DNA of 64,000 nt from Butyricimonas sp. Marseille-P3923 (GTDB lineage: Bacteria > Bacteroidota > Bacteroidia > Bacteroidales > Marinifilaceae). Where the stretch lies: the NCBI RefSeq assembly GCF_900184685.1, contig NZ_FXXL01000006.1:1349504-1413503 (forward strand). The letters run 5' to 3'. A program made the translations under genes and the position numbers. Positions within the stretch are counted from its first letter, which is position 1, and every line of letters starts with the position of its first letter. Under the pieces are notes generated by a model. That model saw only the letters and a program-made list of their open reading frames with translations. It did no database searches and was not told the DNA's origin. Positions 1 to 9,731 of this stretch are shown piece by piece.

Positions 1-102
1 TATCGGCTGGCAGAGGGGATCACGAATGACCGACACGGAATGATTATCATCAATAACGAGAGAATCATTGATATTATAAACGGGGAAGGAGGAAAATCAT
101 GA
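1..102 (+). CDS. MutS-family ATPase, C-terminal end only
   Basis: The reading frame is open from the window edge and encodes 33 residues before a TGA stop. They match the last residues of the next gene almost word for word (GITNDRHGMIIINNERI here, GITNDKHGMIIINNERI there), so this is the tail of a second, tandem MutS-like ATPase. The stop overlaps the next start as ATGA, which suggests translational coupling. Everything upstream, including its nucleotide-binding motifs, lies outside the window. Confidence 0.8.
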   Translation, partial: YRLAEGITNDRHGMIIINNERIIDIINGEGGKS

Positions 103-1427
103 GTTTTGAAACGGATAAACAGACTTTGGACGATTTGAACATATTGGGTAAGTATAGCAGTAATTCGGTTTATAGCCTGTTTGGTGGATTGGTAACCAGA
201 GGGGCGGAACGATTAATGGATCAGATGTTTACCCATCTCTTGACGGATGCTGAAGAGATCAACCGGAGAACAGCGATTTTCCGTTATTTTAAAACGCATG
301 CTCTTGAATTTCCCGGTGATTCCGAGGAACTGGAAGAGATCGACCAGTACATAGGGAATGCCGGGCGTACATCTTGGTTTGTCAATTTGTTGTTGCTGTG
401 CAAAATGAAGTCTTTGGAGTTGATTAGTAAAGACGAGCATTTTGGCATCTGGCGTGCCGGCATGGAAGCGACTATTCATTTCTTGCGTGAAAGCAAAGCG
501 TTTCTCGAGCGGGTGAATGAAGATATAGCGGACAATCCATTGGAAGAACGAGTGAAGTGGGGATTGAATTTGTTGAATAATAAGGCTTTTGCCCGGTTGT
601 TGGAAGATACGACACGACCTTTGAGTTTCGGTCAGATGTTTTCTGTCGACCGTTTGTTGCGGAGCGTATGGCTCAAGCCGTTGCAGGAGTTACTCGGCCT
701 TTTCTGCGAGATAGACCTTTACATAGTGGTCGGACGAGTGGCTCGTGAATATGACTTCTGTTTCGCGGAAGCCATGAAAGAGGGAGAGGTATCTATCGAG
801 ATAAAAGGTTTGCATCATCCCTGCATCCGTAAGGCTGTTTCCAACGATCTTTCCATAACCCGCCAGAAGAATATCTTTTTCCTGACGGGAGCGAATATGG
901 CGGGGAAGTCCACGCTCATGAAATCTTTCGGTATCGCGGTGTATATGGCACACATGGGATTCCCCGTGGCTGCCAGAGAAATGCGTTTTACCGTGCAGGA
1001 CGGGATGTATACCTCTATCAATGTGCCGGATAATATAAACATGGGATACAGTCATTTTTACGCGGAAGTGCTTCGGGTGAAGAAAGTGGCTATCGAGGTG
1101 AGCCTTTCCAAACGGCTCGTGGTGATCTTCGATGAACTTTTCAAGGGTACGAATGTCAAAGATGCTTATGATGCCACGTATGCCGTGACCTCGGCTTTGG
1201 CAAAGCGCCACGCTTGTTCCTTTATGATCTCGACGCATATCATCGAGGTCGGTCATGAGTTGGGTAAAAATTGCGATAATGCAACCTTTGCTTACTTGCC
1301 CACGGTGATGAACGGGAGTGTACCGACTTACACCTATAAGTTGGAACCGGGAATAACCAATGATAAACACGGTATGATAATCATTAATAATGAGCGGATT
1401 GTCGAGCTGATTAGGGAAGTGAAGTAA
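99..1427 (+). CDS. MutS-like DNA-binding ATPase (MutS domain V protein)
   Basis: A 442-residue protein with the ATPase core of the MutS family. Walker A is GANMAGKST (about residues 264-272), Walker B with the catalytic Glu is VVIFDELFKGT (about 341-351), and the H-loop STH follows at about 378. It is about half the length of true MutS and has no N-terminal mismatch-binding domain; the first 230 residues are helical and resemble the lever/clamp part. This is the short MutS-related class common in Bacteroidetes, whose role is not established; mismatch repair should not be assumed. It overlaps the preceding homologous gene by 4 bp and is followed by a strong terminator. Confidence 0.85.
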   Translation: MSFETDKQTLDDLNILGKYSSNSVYSLFGGLVTRGAERLMDQMFTHLLTDAEEINRRTAIFRYFKTHALEFPGDSEELEEIDQYIGNAGRTSWFVNLLLLCKMKSLELISKDEHFGIWRAGMEATIHFLRESKAFLERVNEDIADNPLEERVKWGLNLLNNKAFARLLEDTTRPLSFGQMFSVDRLLRSVWLKPLQELLGLFCEIDLYIVVGRVAREYDFCFAEAMKEGEVSIEIKGLHHPCIRKAVSNDLSITRQKNIFFLTGANMAGKSTLMKSFGIAVYMAHMGFPVAAREMRFTVQDGMYTSINVPDNINMGYSHFYAEVLRVKKVAIEVSLSKRLVVIFDELFKGTNVKDAYDATYAVTSALAKRHACSFMISTHIIEVGHELGKNCDNATFAYLPTVMNGSVPTYTYKLEPGITNDKHGMIIINNERIVELIREVK

Positions 1428-1449
1428 AGGGAATATTCCGGATGATATA

Positions 1450-1493
1450 ATTACCTCGTCGATGATTAATTGTCGATGAGGTAATTTGTTTTA
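1450..1493 (+). terminator. Intrinsic terminator after the MutS-like pair
   Basis: Arms of 13 bp at 1450-1462 and 1473-1485 pair with one G-U wobble around a 10-nt loop, followed by a T-rich stretch (TTGTTTTA). It closes the MutS-like operon 23 bp after its stop codon. Confidence 0.8.
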
Positions 1494-1556
1494 TAGCTAA
1501 TTACTGGTGTGGTTGTTTTTCTCGATTATATCGTTTATTTTTGCTGTGATAGTAAT

Positions 1557-2126
1557 ATGTACATGGAAGATAAGGAAATCGATATTTTAATTCGTTTGCA
1601 GAAGCGTGACCGGGAAGCGTTTCGGTTTCTTTACGAGCAGTATTTTGCTAAAATGGTTTTATTTGCCGAGAGTTACTTGTATGACGAGGAGGAGGCGAAA
1701 GATCTGGTACAGGATTTATTTTTTTATATCTGGGATCACGCGAAGACCTTGCAGGTGATGACCTCTTTGAAAGCATATCTTTATACCTCTTTGCGGAATC
1801 GCTGTCTGAATGTGTTGCGTGAACGTAAAATCCGGGATGAGCATAACGATAAGTTATTTGAAGCACAATTGTTTTCCGGGACGGAAGATGTTGTGATTGA
1901 TGAAGAAGTACAGCGGCGTCTGCAAGAAGCCTTAGACTCATTGCCGGATCGGTGCAAAGAGATTATCCTGTTGAAGGTGGTGGAAGGAAAGAAGAATCGG
2001 GAAATAGCCGAGCAATTGGATATTGCCGAAACGACGGTAAAGACTCAGGTACAACGGGCATACCGGATGTTGCGTGAGAAGTTGGTGCCGATTCTATTGT
2101 TGATAGAATGGCTCCAGCAGGGGTAA
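1557..2126 (+). CDS. ECF RNA polymerase sigma-70 factor, locus 1
   Basis: A sigma factor of the extracytoplasmic-function type in the Bacteroidetes group that partners with FecR. Region 2 (FLYEQYFAKMVLFAESYLY, then EEEAKDLVQDLFFYIW) and region 4 with a helix-turn-helix (LPDRCKEIILLKVVEGKKN, then IAETTVKTQVQRAYRMLR) are both complete. The frame is open further upstream, but the added residues are not sigma-like; ATG at 1557 or 1563 gives the normal length of about 190. The gene is followed by fecR, susC and susD and is inferred to drive this locus when released by FecR. Confidence 0.92.
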   Translation: MYMEDKEIDILIRLQKRDREAFRFLYEQYFAKMVLFAESYLYDEEEAKDLVQDLFFYIWDHAKTLQVMTSLKAYLYTSLRNRCLNVLRERKIRDEHNDKLFEAQLFSGTEDVVIDEEVQRRLQEALDSLPDRCKEIILLKVVEGKKNREIAEQLDIAETTVKTQVQRAYRMLREKLVPILLLIEWLQQG

Positions 2127-2222
2127 TGCGTTCGTGAGCTTAAAAATATTTTGTTAAAATCATTTTTTTTGTACTCCGTTTTTTATTCCGGTGTGTCTTA
2201 GGTGTGTAATTGTGATGAAACT

Positions 2223-3374
2223 ATGACAGACAGGATGCATATAAATTGGGATATCATTGTGCGACGGCTATTGCATGAATCTTCGGAAGAGGAGAATCAG
2301 CTAGTGGAGAAATGGCTTGCGGAGGATGAAGCGAACCGGGAATATTACCGGAAGGCGAAGCATTACTTTGACGTGTACTACACGGGAGAGGAGTCCCGGA
2401 AAGTAGATTCGGAAGGTGCGTGGGCGGAGTTCGTTACTTATACCGATAAGTCTTCCCGTAAATTTTTATGGAAGAAAGTCATCGGGTATGCTGCAGCGGT
2501 GCTTATACTTTTTGGGGTGGGATTCACGTATTGGATGTCGGATAGCCGGGTAGAACAGCCGGAGGCGGTAGCCGTGAATCAACCGTTGAAACCGGGTACG
2601 ATGAAAGCGTTTTTAGTATTTAATTCGGGAGAACAAATTGCGTTGACCGATTCGTCCGTGTTGGAACGGGTGGTTGAGGAGTACAAGCAAAAAATGGTGA
2701 CCTCTCGCGATATGCAACAGGAAAAAGAAGAATATAATACACTTGTTATTCCAAGAGGAGGTGAGTACAATTTGGTATTGGCAGATGGGACAAGTGTGAA
2801 ACTGAATTCCGATTCGAAATTGAGTTTCCCGGAGAGGTTTATCGGGAAAGAGAGAAGGGTACGATTGGAAGGTGAGGCTCTATTTCAAGTGGTAAAGGAC
2901 ACGGGGCATCCTTTTATCGTGGAAACGGAAAATGGAGAGGTCGAAGTTTTGGGAACGGTGTTTAACGTGAACGCGTATCCCGATGAAGAATTCGTGCAAA
3001 CCACGCTGGTAGAGGGGAAGGTAGCATTCCAAGGAACAGGAATGCCGGATGCATTGGTAATTACTCCCGGAGAACAAGTAACCTACGATAAAGAAACCCG
3101 GGAAGCGGATGTCGTGAAAGTAGACACGGAAATCTACACGGCATGGGCTGAGGGGAAATGGATTATCGAGGGCGAGAGATTGGAAAATATCATGAAACAA
3201 CTGGCTCGTTGGTATGATGTGAAAGTTTTTTATCAAAACCTGCGAGTCAAGGATTTAGTTTTCACGGGTGACTTGGAAAAATACAATAACTGCGAGGTCA
3301 TATTGAATATTATATCCATGACGACAAACGTGGTTTTTGAAGTAAAGGATAATACTATAACTGTAAAAATGTAA
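2223..3374 (+). CDS. FecR-family anti-sigma factor, locus 1
   Basis: An inner-membrane anti-sigma factor of about 383 residues. A cytoplasmic N-terminal domain of about 80 residues, expected to bind the sigma factor, is followed by one membrane segment (IGYAAAVLILFGVGFTYW, about residues 88-105). The periplasmic part has the FecR domain (about 180-275, with LADGTSVKLNSDSKLSFPER) and a C-terminal DUF4974-type domain (about 310-380). The frame also has an upstream GTG at 2202; ATG at 2223 is preferred because MTDRMHINWD resembles related N-termini. It should receive the signal from the STN domain of the SusC encoded next. Confidence 0.9.
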   Translation: MTDRMHINWDIIVRRLLHESSEEENQLVEKWLAEDEANREYYRKAKHYFDVYYTGEESRKVDSEGAWAEFVTYTDKSSRKFLWKKVIGYAAAVLILFGVGFTYWMSDSRVEQPEAVAVNQPLKPGTMKAFLVFNSGEQIALTDSSVLERVVEEYKQKMVTSRDMQQEKEEYNTLVIPRGGEYNLVLADGTSVKLNSDSKLSFPERFIGKERRVRLEGEALFQVVKDTGHPFIVETENGEVEVLGTVFNVNAYPDEEFVQTTLVEGKVAFQGTGMPDALVITPGEQVTYDKETREADVVKVDTEIYTAWAEGKWIIEGERLENIMKQLARWYDVKVFYQNLRVKDLVFTGDLEKYNNCEVILNIISMTTNVVFEVKDNTITVKM

Positions 3375-3384
3375 TAAATAAAAA

Positions 3385-3411
3385 CCGGAAGGTGTTGCGA
3401 CCACCTGCCGG
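3385..3411 (+). promoter_or_regulatory. Hairpin between fecR and susC, locus 1
   Basis: CCGG and AGGTG pair with CACCT and CCGG around a 7-nt loop. No T-tract follows, so it is not a standard terminator; it may stabilise the susC mRNA end after processing or attenuate read-through from fecR. Loci 2 and 4 have hairpins at the same place. Confidence 0.5.
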
Positions 3412-3462
3412 CTGAAAATGTGTTAATCTTTGTATCAATCTTAACATTAACAAGACAAATGT

Positions 3463-6400
3463 ATGAAAAAAAATCGAAACGAGGGCTACCCCGCTAAGTG
3501 GGTATGTCTAAAAAAAATGATTTTAGTGATGAAACTGACGTGTTTTTTTACGGTGCTCTTACTATTACAAGTTTCGGCGGCAACTTACTCGCAGAAGCGG
3601 GTGAACTTGGATGTCGAGAATGTAAGCATGTTGGATGTAATTCAAGAATTACGCCAGCAGACGGGCTATAAATTCTTTTTTAATCACAACGAATTAGAAA
3701 AGGTGAAAGATGTTTCCGCGAAGTTCGAGAACGAGGAGTTGGAGAAGGTATTGGATGCGATTCTCGGGAAAGTGAATTTGGCTTATCGCGTGGAGCAAGG
3801 TGTGATTATTATTGTATCGGGCAAGGGAAATGACGAGAAAAAGGAAGTTGTACGTATCACGGGAAAAGTGACGGACGAGAAAAAACAGCCGCTTCCCGGG
3901 GTAACTGTTATCGTGAAAGGTTTGACGCTGGGGACAGCTACCGATACGAAGGGAGCGTTCTCGTTGACTTTACCGAAAGCAGAGAATATATCGTTGCTTT
4001 TTTCATTTATCGGGATGGAAACACAAGAAGTGAAATACACGGGGCAGGATACTCTTCGTGTTGTCATGAAAGAATCAGCCGAACAATTGGATGAAGTGAT
4101 CGTGCGAACCGGGTATCAGAATATTGATAAGCGTAAGTTGACCAGTGCCGTGCAAACCATCAAGATGGACGATATAAGGGTTGCGGGAGTGAACACCATC
4201 GACCAGATGTTGGAAGGACGTATTCCGGGTATGATTTTCATGCAGAACTCCGGTCAGGTGGGTGCCGCACCGAAATTGAGGATACGGGGTACCTCGACTG
4301 TTCTGGGCAATAGGGAGCCGTTGTGGGTGCTGGACGGGGTGGTTTTGACCGATCCGGTGAACGTGGATCCGGCACAAATCAATGACTTGGACTTCGTGAA
4401 TCTGTTGGGGAATGCCATTTCGGGATTGAATCCTAACGATATAGAACAAATCGACGTGTTGAAGGATGCTTCGGCAACGGCTCTTTACGGTGCTAAAGCG
4501 GGTAACGGGGTGATTGTGATCACGACGAAAAAAGGGAAGGCTGGTCCTCCCAGCGTGACTTATTCCGGAACGGCTTCTTTTACACGGCGTCCGCGTTACA
4601 GCGACCGGGCTATATATCTGATGAATTCAAAGGAGCGGGTAGATGTTTCCCGAGAGTTGGTAGAGCGGGGTGTTTATTATAACAATGTGGATAGCTGGGT
4701 AGGATACGAGGCTGTGGTACAAGATTATTACAATGGTGCGATTGATTATAAGGAGTATAACCGGTTGGTTTCGTATTACGAGACATTGAACACGGATTGG
4801 TTTGATATTGTGTGTCAAGATGTGTTTTCACATAACCATACGTTAAGCCTGTCGGGTGGTTCTACCAATATCCGCTATTATGCTTCTCTCGGGATGAGCG
4901 ATGAGAACGGGGCTATAAAAGGCGAGAATAACAAACGCTATTCAACGACGTTGAACTTGACGGCTAATTACGAGCGTTTTACTGCACGCTTCCAACTTCA
5001 GGGAAATGTATCGAGCCGTGATTACAATCCTTCGGAATTAGGCGTTTTGGATTATGCTTATAACATGAGTCGTGCCGTTCCGGCTTTTAATCCCGATGGT
5101 TCCCGTTATTTTTATCAGCGGACGGGTAGCACTATGCCGGTGTTTAATTTCAACGTGTTGAACGAAATGGATAATTCCGGGGATAAAACCAAGGGAAGCG
5201 CTATTAATATGCAGGCACATATCGGTTACAACGTTATTGACGATTTAAAACTGGAGGGGACATTATCTTACGCGGTAAGCAACACGAATCAGGAGATTTA
5301 TTTCACGGAGGATACCTATTACGTGCATAAGTTACGTGCCGACCAGACGGAACGGAATGACTTGTGTCCTATCGGTGGTGAATTGCGGAAAAGTGAGGTG
5401 CGCAATACCAGTTGGATGGCCCGGGTGCAAGCAAATTACGTCAAGAACGTGGGAAAAGAGGGTAAGCATAACGTGAGTGGTTCTGCCGGTTTGGAATTGA
5501 ATTCTCAAAGATACGATGGCTTCAATATTACACGTCGTGGGTATCATAGAGATCGGGGTAAATTGTTTTCTTCTATTCCCCAGACGTACACGGGATATTA
5601 TAACCAATTTATGGCAAGTGCCAATGCTTTGGGGGTTATCACGGAAAATTTGACAAATTCGGTAGCGTGGTATGCGATGGCCGGGTACGATTATGACAAC
5701 CGCTATATGTTGAATTTGCATATTCGAGGGGAGGCTTCCAATTTATTCGGGTCACGGGCAAATGATCGAATGATGCCGATTTGGGCGTTGTCCGGTCGTT
5801 GGAACGTGAAGCAGGATATTTTGAAATCTGTTGATTGGGTGGATGACATCGCGTTAAGGGGTTCTTTCGGTTATCAGGGGAATATGTTGAGTAACCAGAC
5901 CCCGAATATGATTATTAGGCAAGATATTGACTATTCAGGGAAATACGGTGAGTTTAATTCGAAGGTAGCCCATTACCCGAATCCTGATTTAAGATGGGAA
6001 AAGACAGCCTCCACGAACGTTACATTGGATTTTTCGCTTTTGAAAAACAAGATTAACGGTTCGGTTTCATACTATTATAAAAAGACACGGGATGCATTTT
6101 TGACCAAGACTATTTCCGAAATCAATGGAACCAAGCAATACGTGGTAAATAGCGGGACGCTTGTAAACAAGGGAATAGAGGTGAGTTTGAATTTTACCCC
6201 GATCAATCGTGCCGGGCTGGATGGCGGGAAGAGAGGGTTTGTTTGGCGCATAGATCCTCAGTTGGGACAGGTGTTGAATGAATTGGTAAATAGTGCGATA
6301 AATAACCGGAATAACGTGTTGCGGGATGAGATCAAGTATACCGATATGTTGACCGGTGACGTGGATATTGCCGGGGAGCCTTTGAATACATTCTATTCAT

Positions 6401-7110
6401 ATCGCTTTAAAGGATTGAGTCCGGTAGACGGTTCTCCTGTTTTTTACGGGGCGGAGGATGAATTGCAGGATGAGCTGAGCAAGAAATATAACAATATGGA
6501 ACGGGAAGATGTCTTTTTGGAGGTAATGGAGAGATCAGGACGGCGTGAGCCTTACCTGCAAGGGGGAATCTCGAATTATTTCGGGTATCGGAATTTCGGT
6601 TTATCGTTTAATCTGGCTTATAGTTTGGGTAACAAAATTCGTTTGTTGAAATTGTGTACCGAATACGGGACAACCAACCCCAATCCGTCAAGCAATTTGC
6701 GGCGTGAATTTGTAAATCGTTGGAGAAAGCCGGGTGACGAGAATTATACCAATATTCCTGCGTTGAATACAGTTGCGGGAGCCCATACTAATCCATGGTG
6801 GAATAGTGGATCGAATGTGACACATACAATTGCATCTAATATTTACGAGATGTATGATAATTCGGACATCCGGGTGGTAAGTGGAAATTACTTGCGCTTA
6901 TCGTCGCTTTCTTTCCGTTACAACGTGGATGATCGGTTTTGCAAGAAATTAGGTCTTAAGTCTGCCTATATCAACTTGACGGGAACGAACTTGTTCACGA
7001 TAGCCCATAAAAAATTGCGGGGACAGGATCCTACCCAGTCCGGTTCGTCGCCGAGTGTAAATCTTTCGGTACGTCCGACTTACTCGTGTAATCTTAGTAT
7101 CACTTTCTAA
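3463..7110 (+). CDS. SusC/RagA-type TonB-dependent outer-membrane transporter with STN domain, locus 1
   Basis: A 1215-residue TonB-dependent receptor. The order is signal peptide (cleavage likely near residue 42, after VSAATYSQ), STN domain (about 45-120) for signalling to FecR, a carboxypeptidase-like beta-sandwich (about 130-205, starting ITGKVTDEKKQPLPGVTV), the plug with its TonB-box region (about 210-350, with VLKDASATALYGAKAGNG) and a 22-strand type barrel to the C-terminal aromatic residue (NLSITF). It forms the transport unit with the SusD encoded 10 bp downstream. The substrate is unknown; the downstream thioredoxin-fold proteins and lack of glycosidases argue for peptides rather than glycans. 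Confidence 0.93.
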   Translation: MKKNRNEGYPAKWVCLKKMILVMKLTCFFTVLLLLQVSAATYSQKRVNLDVENVSMLDVIQELRQQTGYKFFFNHNELEKVKDVSAKFENEELEKVLDAILGKVNLAYRVEQGVIIIVSGKGNDEKKEVVRITGKVTDEKKQPLPGVTVIVKGLTLGTATDTKGAFSLTLPKAENISLLFSFIGMETQEVKYTGQDTLRVVMKESAEQLDEVIVRTGYQNIDKRKLTSAVQTIKMDDIRVAGVNTIDQMLEGRIPGMIFMQNSGQVGAAPKLRIRGTSTVLGNREPLWVLDGVVLTDPVNVDPAQINDLDFVNLLGNAISGLNPNDIEQIDVLKDASATALYGAKAGNGVIVITTKKGKAGPPSVTYSGTASFTRRPRYSDRAIYLMNSKERVDVSRELVERGVYYNNVDSWVGYEAVVQDYYNGAIDYKEYNRLVSYYETLNTDWFDIVCQDVFSHNHTLSLSGGSTNIRYYASLGMSDENGAIKGENNKRYSTTLNLTANYERFTARFQLQGNVSSRDYNPSELGVLDYAYNMSRAVPAFNPDGSRYFYQRTGSTMPVFNFNVLNEMDNSGDKTKGSAINMQAHIGYNVIDDLKLEGTLSYAVSNTNQEIYFTEDTYYVHKLRADQTERNDLCPIGGELRKSEVRNTSWMARVQANYVKNVGKEGKHNVSGSAGLELNSQRYDGFNITRRGYHRDRGKLFSSIPQTYTGYYNQFMASANALGVITENLTNSVAWYAMAGYDYDNRYMLNLHIRGEASNLFGSRANDRMMPIWALSGRWNVKQDILKSVDWVDDIALRGSFGYQGNMLSNQTPNMIIRQDIDYSGKYGEFNSKVAHYPNPDLRWEKTASTNVTLDFSLLKNKINGSVSYYYKKTRDAFLTKTISEINGTKQYVVNSGTLVNKGIEVSLNFTPINRAGLDGGKRGFVWRIDPQLGQVLNELVNSAINNRNNVLRDEIKYTDMLTGDVDIAGEPLNTFYSYRFKGLSPVDGSPVFYGAEDELQDELSKKYNNMEREDVFLEVMERSGRREPYLQGGISNYFGYRNFGLSFNLAYSLGNKIRLLKLCTEYGTTNPNPSSNLRREFVNRWRKPGDENYTNIPALNTVAGAHTNPWWNSGSNVTHTIASNIYEMYDNSDIRVVSGNYLRLSSLSFRYNVDDRFCKKLGLKSAYINLTGTNLFTIAHKKLRGQDPTQSGSSPSVNLSVRPTYSCNLSITF

Positions 7111-7120
7111 AATTTGAGCG

Positions 7121-8713
7121 ATGAAAAAAAGAGTTTTAATTTATATATTCGGGGTGCTTGCCCTTGGTCTTGGCTCTTGCGGTGATTTTTTGGAAGAATA
7201 TTCGCAGAATCAGCGATATGCAACCACGGCGCAGGATTTGGACGAGTTGCTTAGAGGTGAATGTTTTATGCAAACGCCGAACCTTACTTCCAGTACTCAG
7301 GAAACGATGAGTTTCAGTAGCGGGCTTACCATGAATTATCCGTGGTTGCACGTGATGGATGATGACGCGGAGGAATTCGTGGAGGGGGTATTCCCTTACA
7401 CTTCGAATTACCCGCGTAATGTACTGGGTTCTTTCTATCACTGGGGTTCCGATCCGTTTTTGACTTTGGAGAACGACCAGTACAGGGATAATGATTGGGA
7501 ACGGTTTTACAAGAGTATAGGGGTATTGAATTCCATCATTTACATGGCGGACGAATTTCGTTCGAAAGAAGAGGATATCGAGTTGTTGAACAGGGTGGAA
7601 GGCGAGGCGCGTTTTCTTCGGGCAGGTTATTATTTCCTGTTGGTAAATATCTACGGGATGCCTTATAGCAAAGCTACCGCGTCCCGTGATGCCGGAGTGC
7701 CTTTAAAAATCACGGAACATATAGAGGATAAATATTTTAGCCGTAGTTCGGTGGAAGCGGTGTATTCGCAGATAGTCACGGATCTTAAACGTGCAATTGT
7801 TTGTCTGGAAGGTATAATGCCTTCTTCGACATTGCGGGTTGGGGAAGTTGCTGCCAATGCGCTGTTGTCGAGAGTGTATTTGTATATGGAAGAATATGAG
7901 GCATGTATTGCCGCTGCAGACGAGGCAATGTCGGGGGCTTATTCGGTGATGGATTTGAACAGTTGGACAGATGGGAAAAACGTGATTTCATGGACATCGC
8001 CCGAAACGATTTTCACGCAGGGGGGGAATGCTGTTGTTTCGACATTCTTGAATTCTTCGACCGATTGGAATAATCCGAATCCGGATTATACATATCCGGA
8101 GCAAGCGTTTTCGTACCAAGTGTCCGAGGAGCTGTTGAGATGTTATGGCGATGGGGATTTGCGCAGAACCGCTTTTTTCAAGAATTCTTTGCATGCGGCT
8201 ATTCCCGATAAGTATAAGACGTGGACGGATTATAATGATAATGACGAGATTGGGGCGGATTTTTTGATTCGTTTGCCGGAAGTGATTTTGAATAAGGCAG
8301 AGGCATTGGCGATGTTGAACCGGGATGGGGACGCGAAAACCGAGTTGGAAAAATTGCGTTCCAAACGATTCGCGGTAGCTCCGTCGGTAACGGAAACGGG
8401 TGGGGCATTGATTGACTTTATCCGCGATGAACGCCGTCGGGAGCTTTGCTTCGAGGGACATCGTTGGTTTGATTTGCGACGCTATGCCGTGAACAGTATT
8501 CGCCCTCTGCCGGATAATTTCACTATCCGTCACCGGAATAATGCTTATGAAGCAAATTCACGAACTTGGTATGAAAACGGTTATTACGAGTTGAATGCTT
8601 ACATGCGAGATCGTGCGGCTTGGATGATTCCGATTCCGAACTATGCTATTGAATTTAACCGGGGAGAACTCCAGAACGAGATTCGCCCGAATAGAGAACT
8701 TCAAAGAGATTGA
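7121..8713 (+). CDS. SusD/RagB-type surface lipoprotein, locus 1
   Basis: A 530-residue substrate-binding lipoprotein that should cap the SusC barrel. The signal peptide ends in a lipobox (LGLGSC, Cys at about 20) followed by the typical DFLEEYSQ. TPR-like helices hold the family hallmarks, including GEARFLRAGYYFLLVNIYG near residue 165 and RRRELCFEGHRWFDLRRY near residue 440. The C-terminus has the family's closing pattern (WMIPIPNYAIEFN). The gene is 10 bp from susC and overlaps the region just before the next lipoprotein gene, so all three are one operon. Confidence 0.92.
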   Translation: MKKRVLIYIFGVLALGLGSCGDFLEEYSQNQRYATTAQDLDELLRGECFMQTPNLTSSTQETMSFSSGLTMNYPWLHVMDDDAEEFVEGVFPYTSNYPRNVLGSFYHWGSDPFLTLENDQYRDNDWERFYKSIGVLNSIIYMADEFRSKEEDIELLNRVEGEARFLRAGYYFLLVNIYGMPYSKATASRDAGVPLKITEHIEDKYFSRSSVEAVYSQIVTDLKRAIVCLEGIMPSSTLRVGEVAANALLSRVYLYMEEYEACIAAADEAMSGAYSVMDLNSWTDGKNVISWTSPETIFTQGGNAVVSTFLNSSTDWNNPNPDYTYPEQAFSYQVSEELLRCYGDGDLRRTAFFKNSLHAAIPDKYKTWTDYNDNDEIGADFLIRLPEVILNKAEALAMLNRDGDAKTELEKLRSKRFAVAPSVTETGGALIDFIRDERRRELCFEGHRWFDLRRYAVNSIRPLPDNFTIRHRNNAYEANSRTWYENGYYELNAYMRDRAAWMIPIPNYAIEFNRGELQNEIRPNRELQRD

Positions 8714-8715
8714 TT

Positions 8716-9612
8716 ATGAGAAAGAATAAATTCCTTTATGTATTGCTTTTGTCCGTGTTATTCACGGCGTGTGACAAGGAAGATAATTTGACGCCTTCCA
8801 ACCTCGGTAAAGATTGGTTCACGATTGAAAATTCGGATGATCCTGTCGACCGGGCGATTTATCAATTCTACGTGGAAACGGGGATTCCCGTGTTCTATAA
8901 CGATACGATCGGGCAAGAAACCCGCGTCGACAACTGGGGTAATTCTTATACACATTACGAAATTTTACAGTTCGGTGCATCAGCGTTGGGGGGAACGGAA
9001 ACTCCTAATCCGTTTTCGGCTTACGAGTTATGTCCGAGAGAAAATGTTGTTGACGGGCTTGAATTCCTGCGTGAAGAAATCGTGCCTGTTCTGCCCGAGA
9101 GTATTAAAATTCGCAGTTTCTTGTTGTTGAAATCTTTAACGCCCTATAATCCGGCAACAAGCAAGGAGGCTTTCAAAGGATTGAACACCGTGCTGATTTC
9201 CCGTGTTACCGAATTTGGGGACATGAGCGATGCGGAACGGCTGAACATGAAAGGAGCTGTTCTTAATGCAGTCCTTGCCACGCCGATCGCTGCTTATGCT
9301 GAAGAACTGGCAGTGTTCTATCAGACGACACGCGGCTGCTACACGCAGGCAGATTTGTATGGTTGTAATGGGTGGCGTTTTTATAATACTTACGGGTTCT
9401 CTGATCCGAGAACTGTCGGTTTCTTGAAAGACCCGAATCCTTATGATTATGGTAATATGCCCACGGAAACTCAGGATGTCGGTATGTATATCAGTGCGAT
9501 ATTTACTTCTACGCCGGAAGAGTTCGAAGCGTCGTACGGGGCATTTGATGCCGTGATGACCAAATATAGAATTATAGTGTCGGTATTGAAGGAAATAGGG
9601 GTTTCTATATAG
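8716..9612 (+). CDS. Outer-membrane lipoprotein, metallopeptidase-like without HExxH, locus 1
   Basis: A 298-residue lipoprotein (lipobox LFTAC). ATG at 8716 is 2 nt after the susD stop; the frame also opens at a TTG at 8710. After the lipid anchor the pattern DRAIYQFYVETGIPVFY resembles the start of the SusCD-linked putative zinc metallopeptidase lipoproteins, and the end (TKYRIIVSVLKEIGVSI) resembles their last helix. The central helix that would carry HExxH contains no such motif. Products at 26624 and 38982 occupy the same operon slot and share the general plan. A binding rather than catalytic role is inferred from this; the family match is a judgement by eye. Confidence 0.65.
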   Translation: MRKNKFLYVLLLSVLFTACDKEDNLTPSNLGKDWFTIENSDDPVDRAIYQFYVETGIPVFYNDTIGQETRVDNWGNSYTHYEILQFGASALGGTETPNPFSAYELCPRENVVDGLEFLREEIVPVLPESIKIRSFLLLKSLTPYNPATSKEAFKGLNTVLISRVTEFGDMSDAERLNMKGAVLNAVLATPIAAYAEELAVFYQTTRGCYTQADLYGCNGWRFYNTYGFSDPRTVGFLKDPNPYDYGNMPTETQDVGMYISAIFTSTPEEFEASYGAFDAVMTKYRIIVSVLKEIGVSI

Positions 9613-9643
9613 ATTATTCGTTTATTCATAGAGTGTTACTATT

Positions 9644-9672
9644 AATGGAAGAGAGTCAAACTCTCTTCCGTT
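9644..9672 (+). terminator. Hairpin between the locus 1 lipoprotein and thioredoxin genes
   Basis: Arms of 12 bp (AATGGAAGAGAG and CTCTCTTCCGTT, one wobble pair) surround a 5-nt loop. There is no T-run after it, so termination may be partial and the downstream thioredoxin genes could be read through at a lower level. Confidence 0.5.
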
Positions 9673-9731
9673 GAGGAACACATTGCCGTAATTGAAAGAA
9701 GTATGTTTTGTATTGTATAAAATGAACTGAA

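Noticed and set aside
690..1370. Long minus-strand frame of 226 codons
   Set aside because: It lies fully opposite the MutS-like gene, which has all catalytic motifs; the frame is rich in His and Arg, typical of a shadow.
3375..3462. Invertible (phase-variable) promoter before susC
   Set aside because: No pair of longer inverted repeats flanks this or the other susC promoters, and no invertase gene is in the window.
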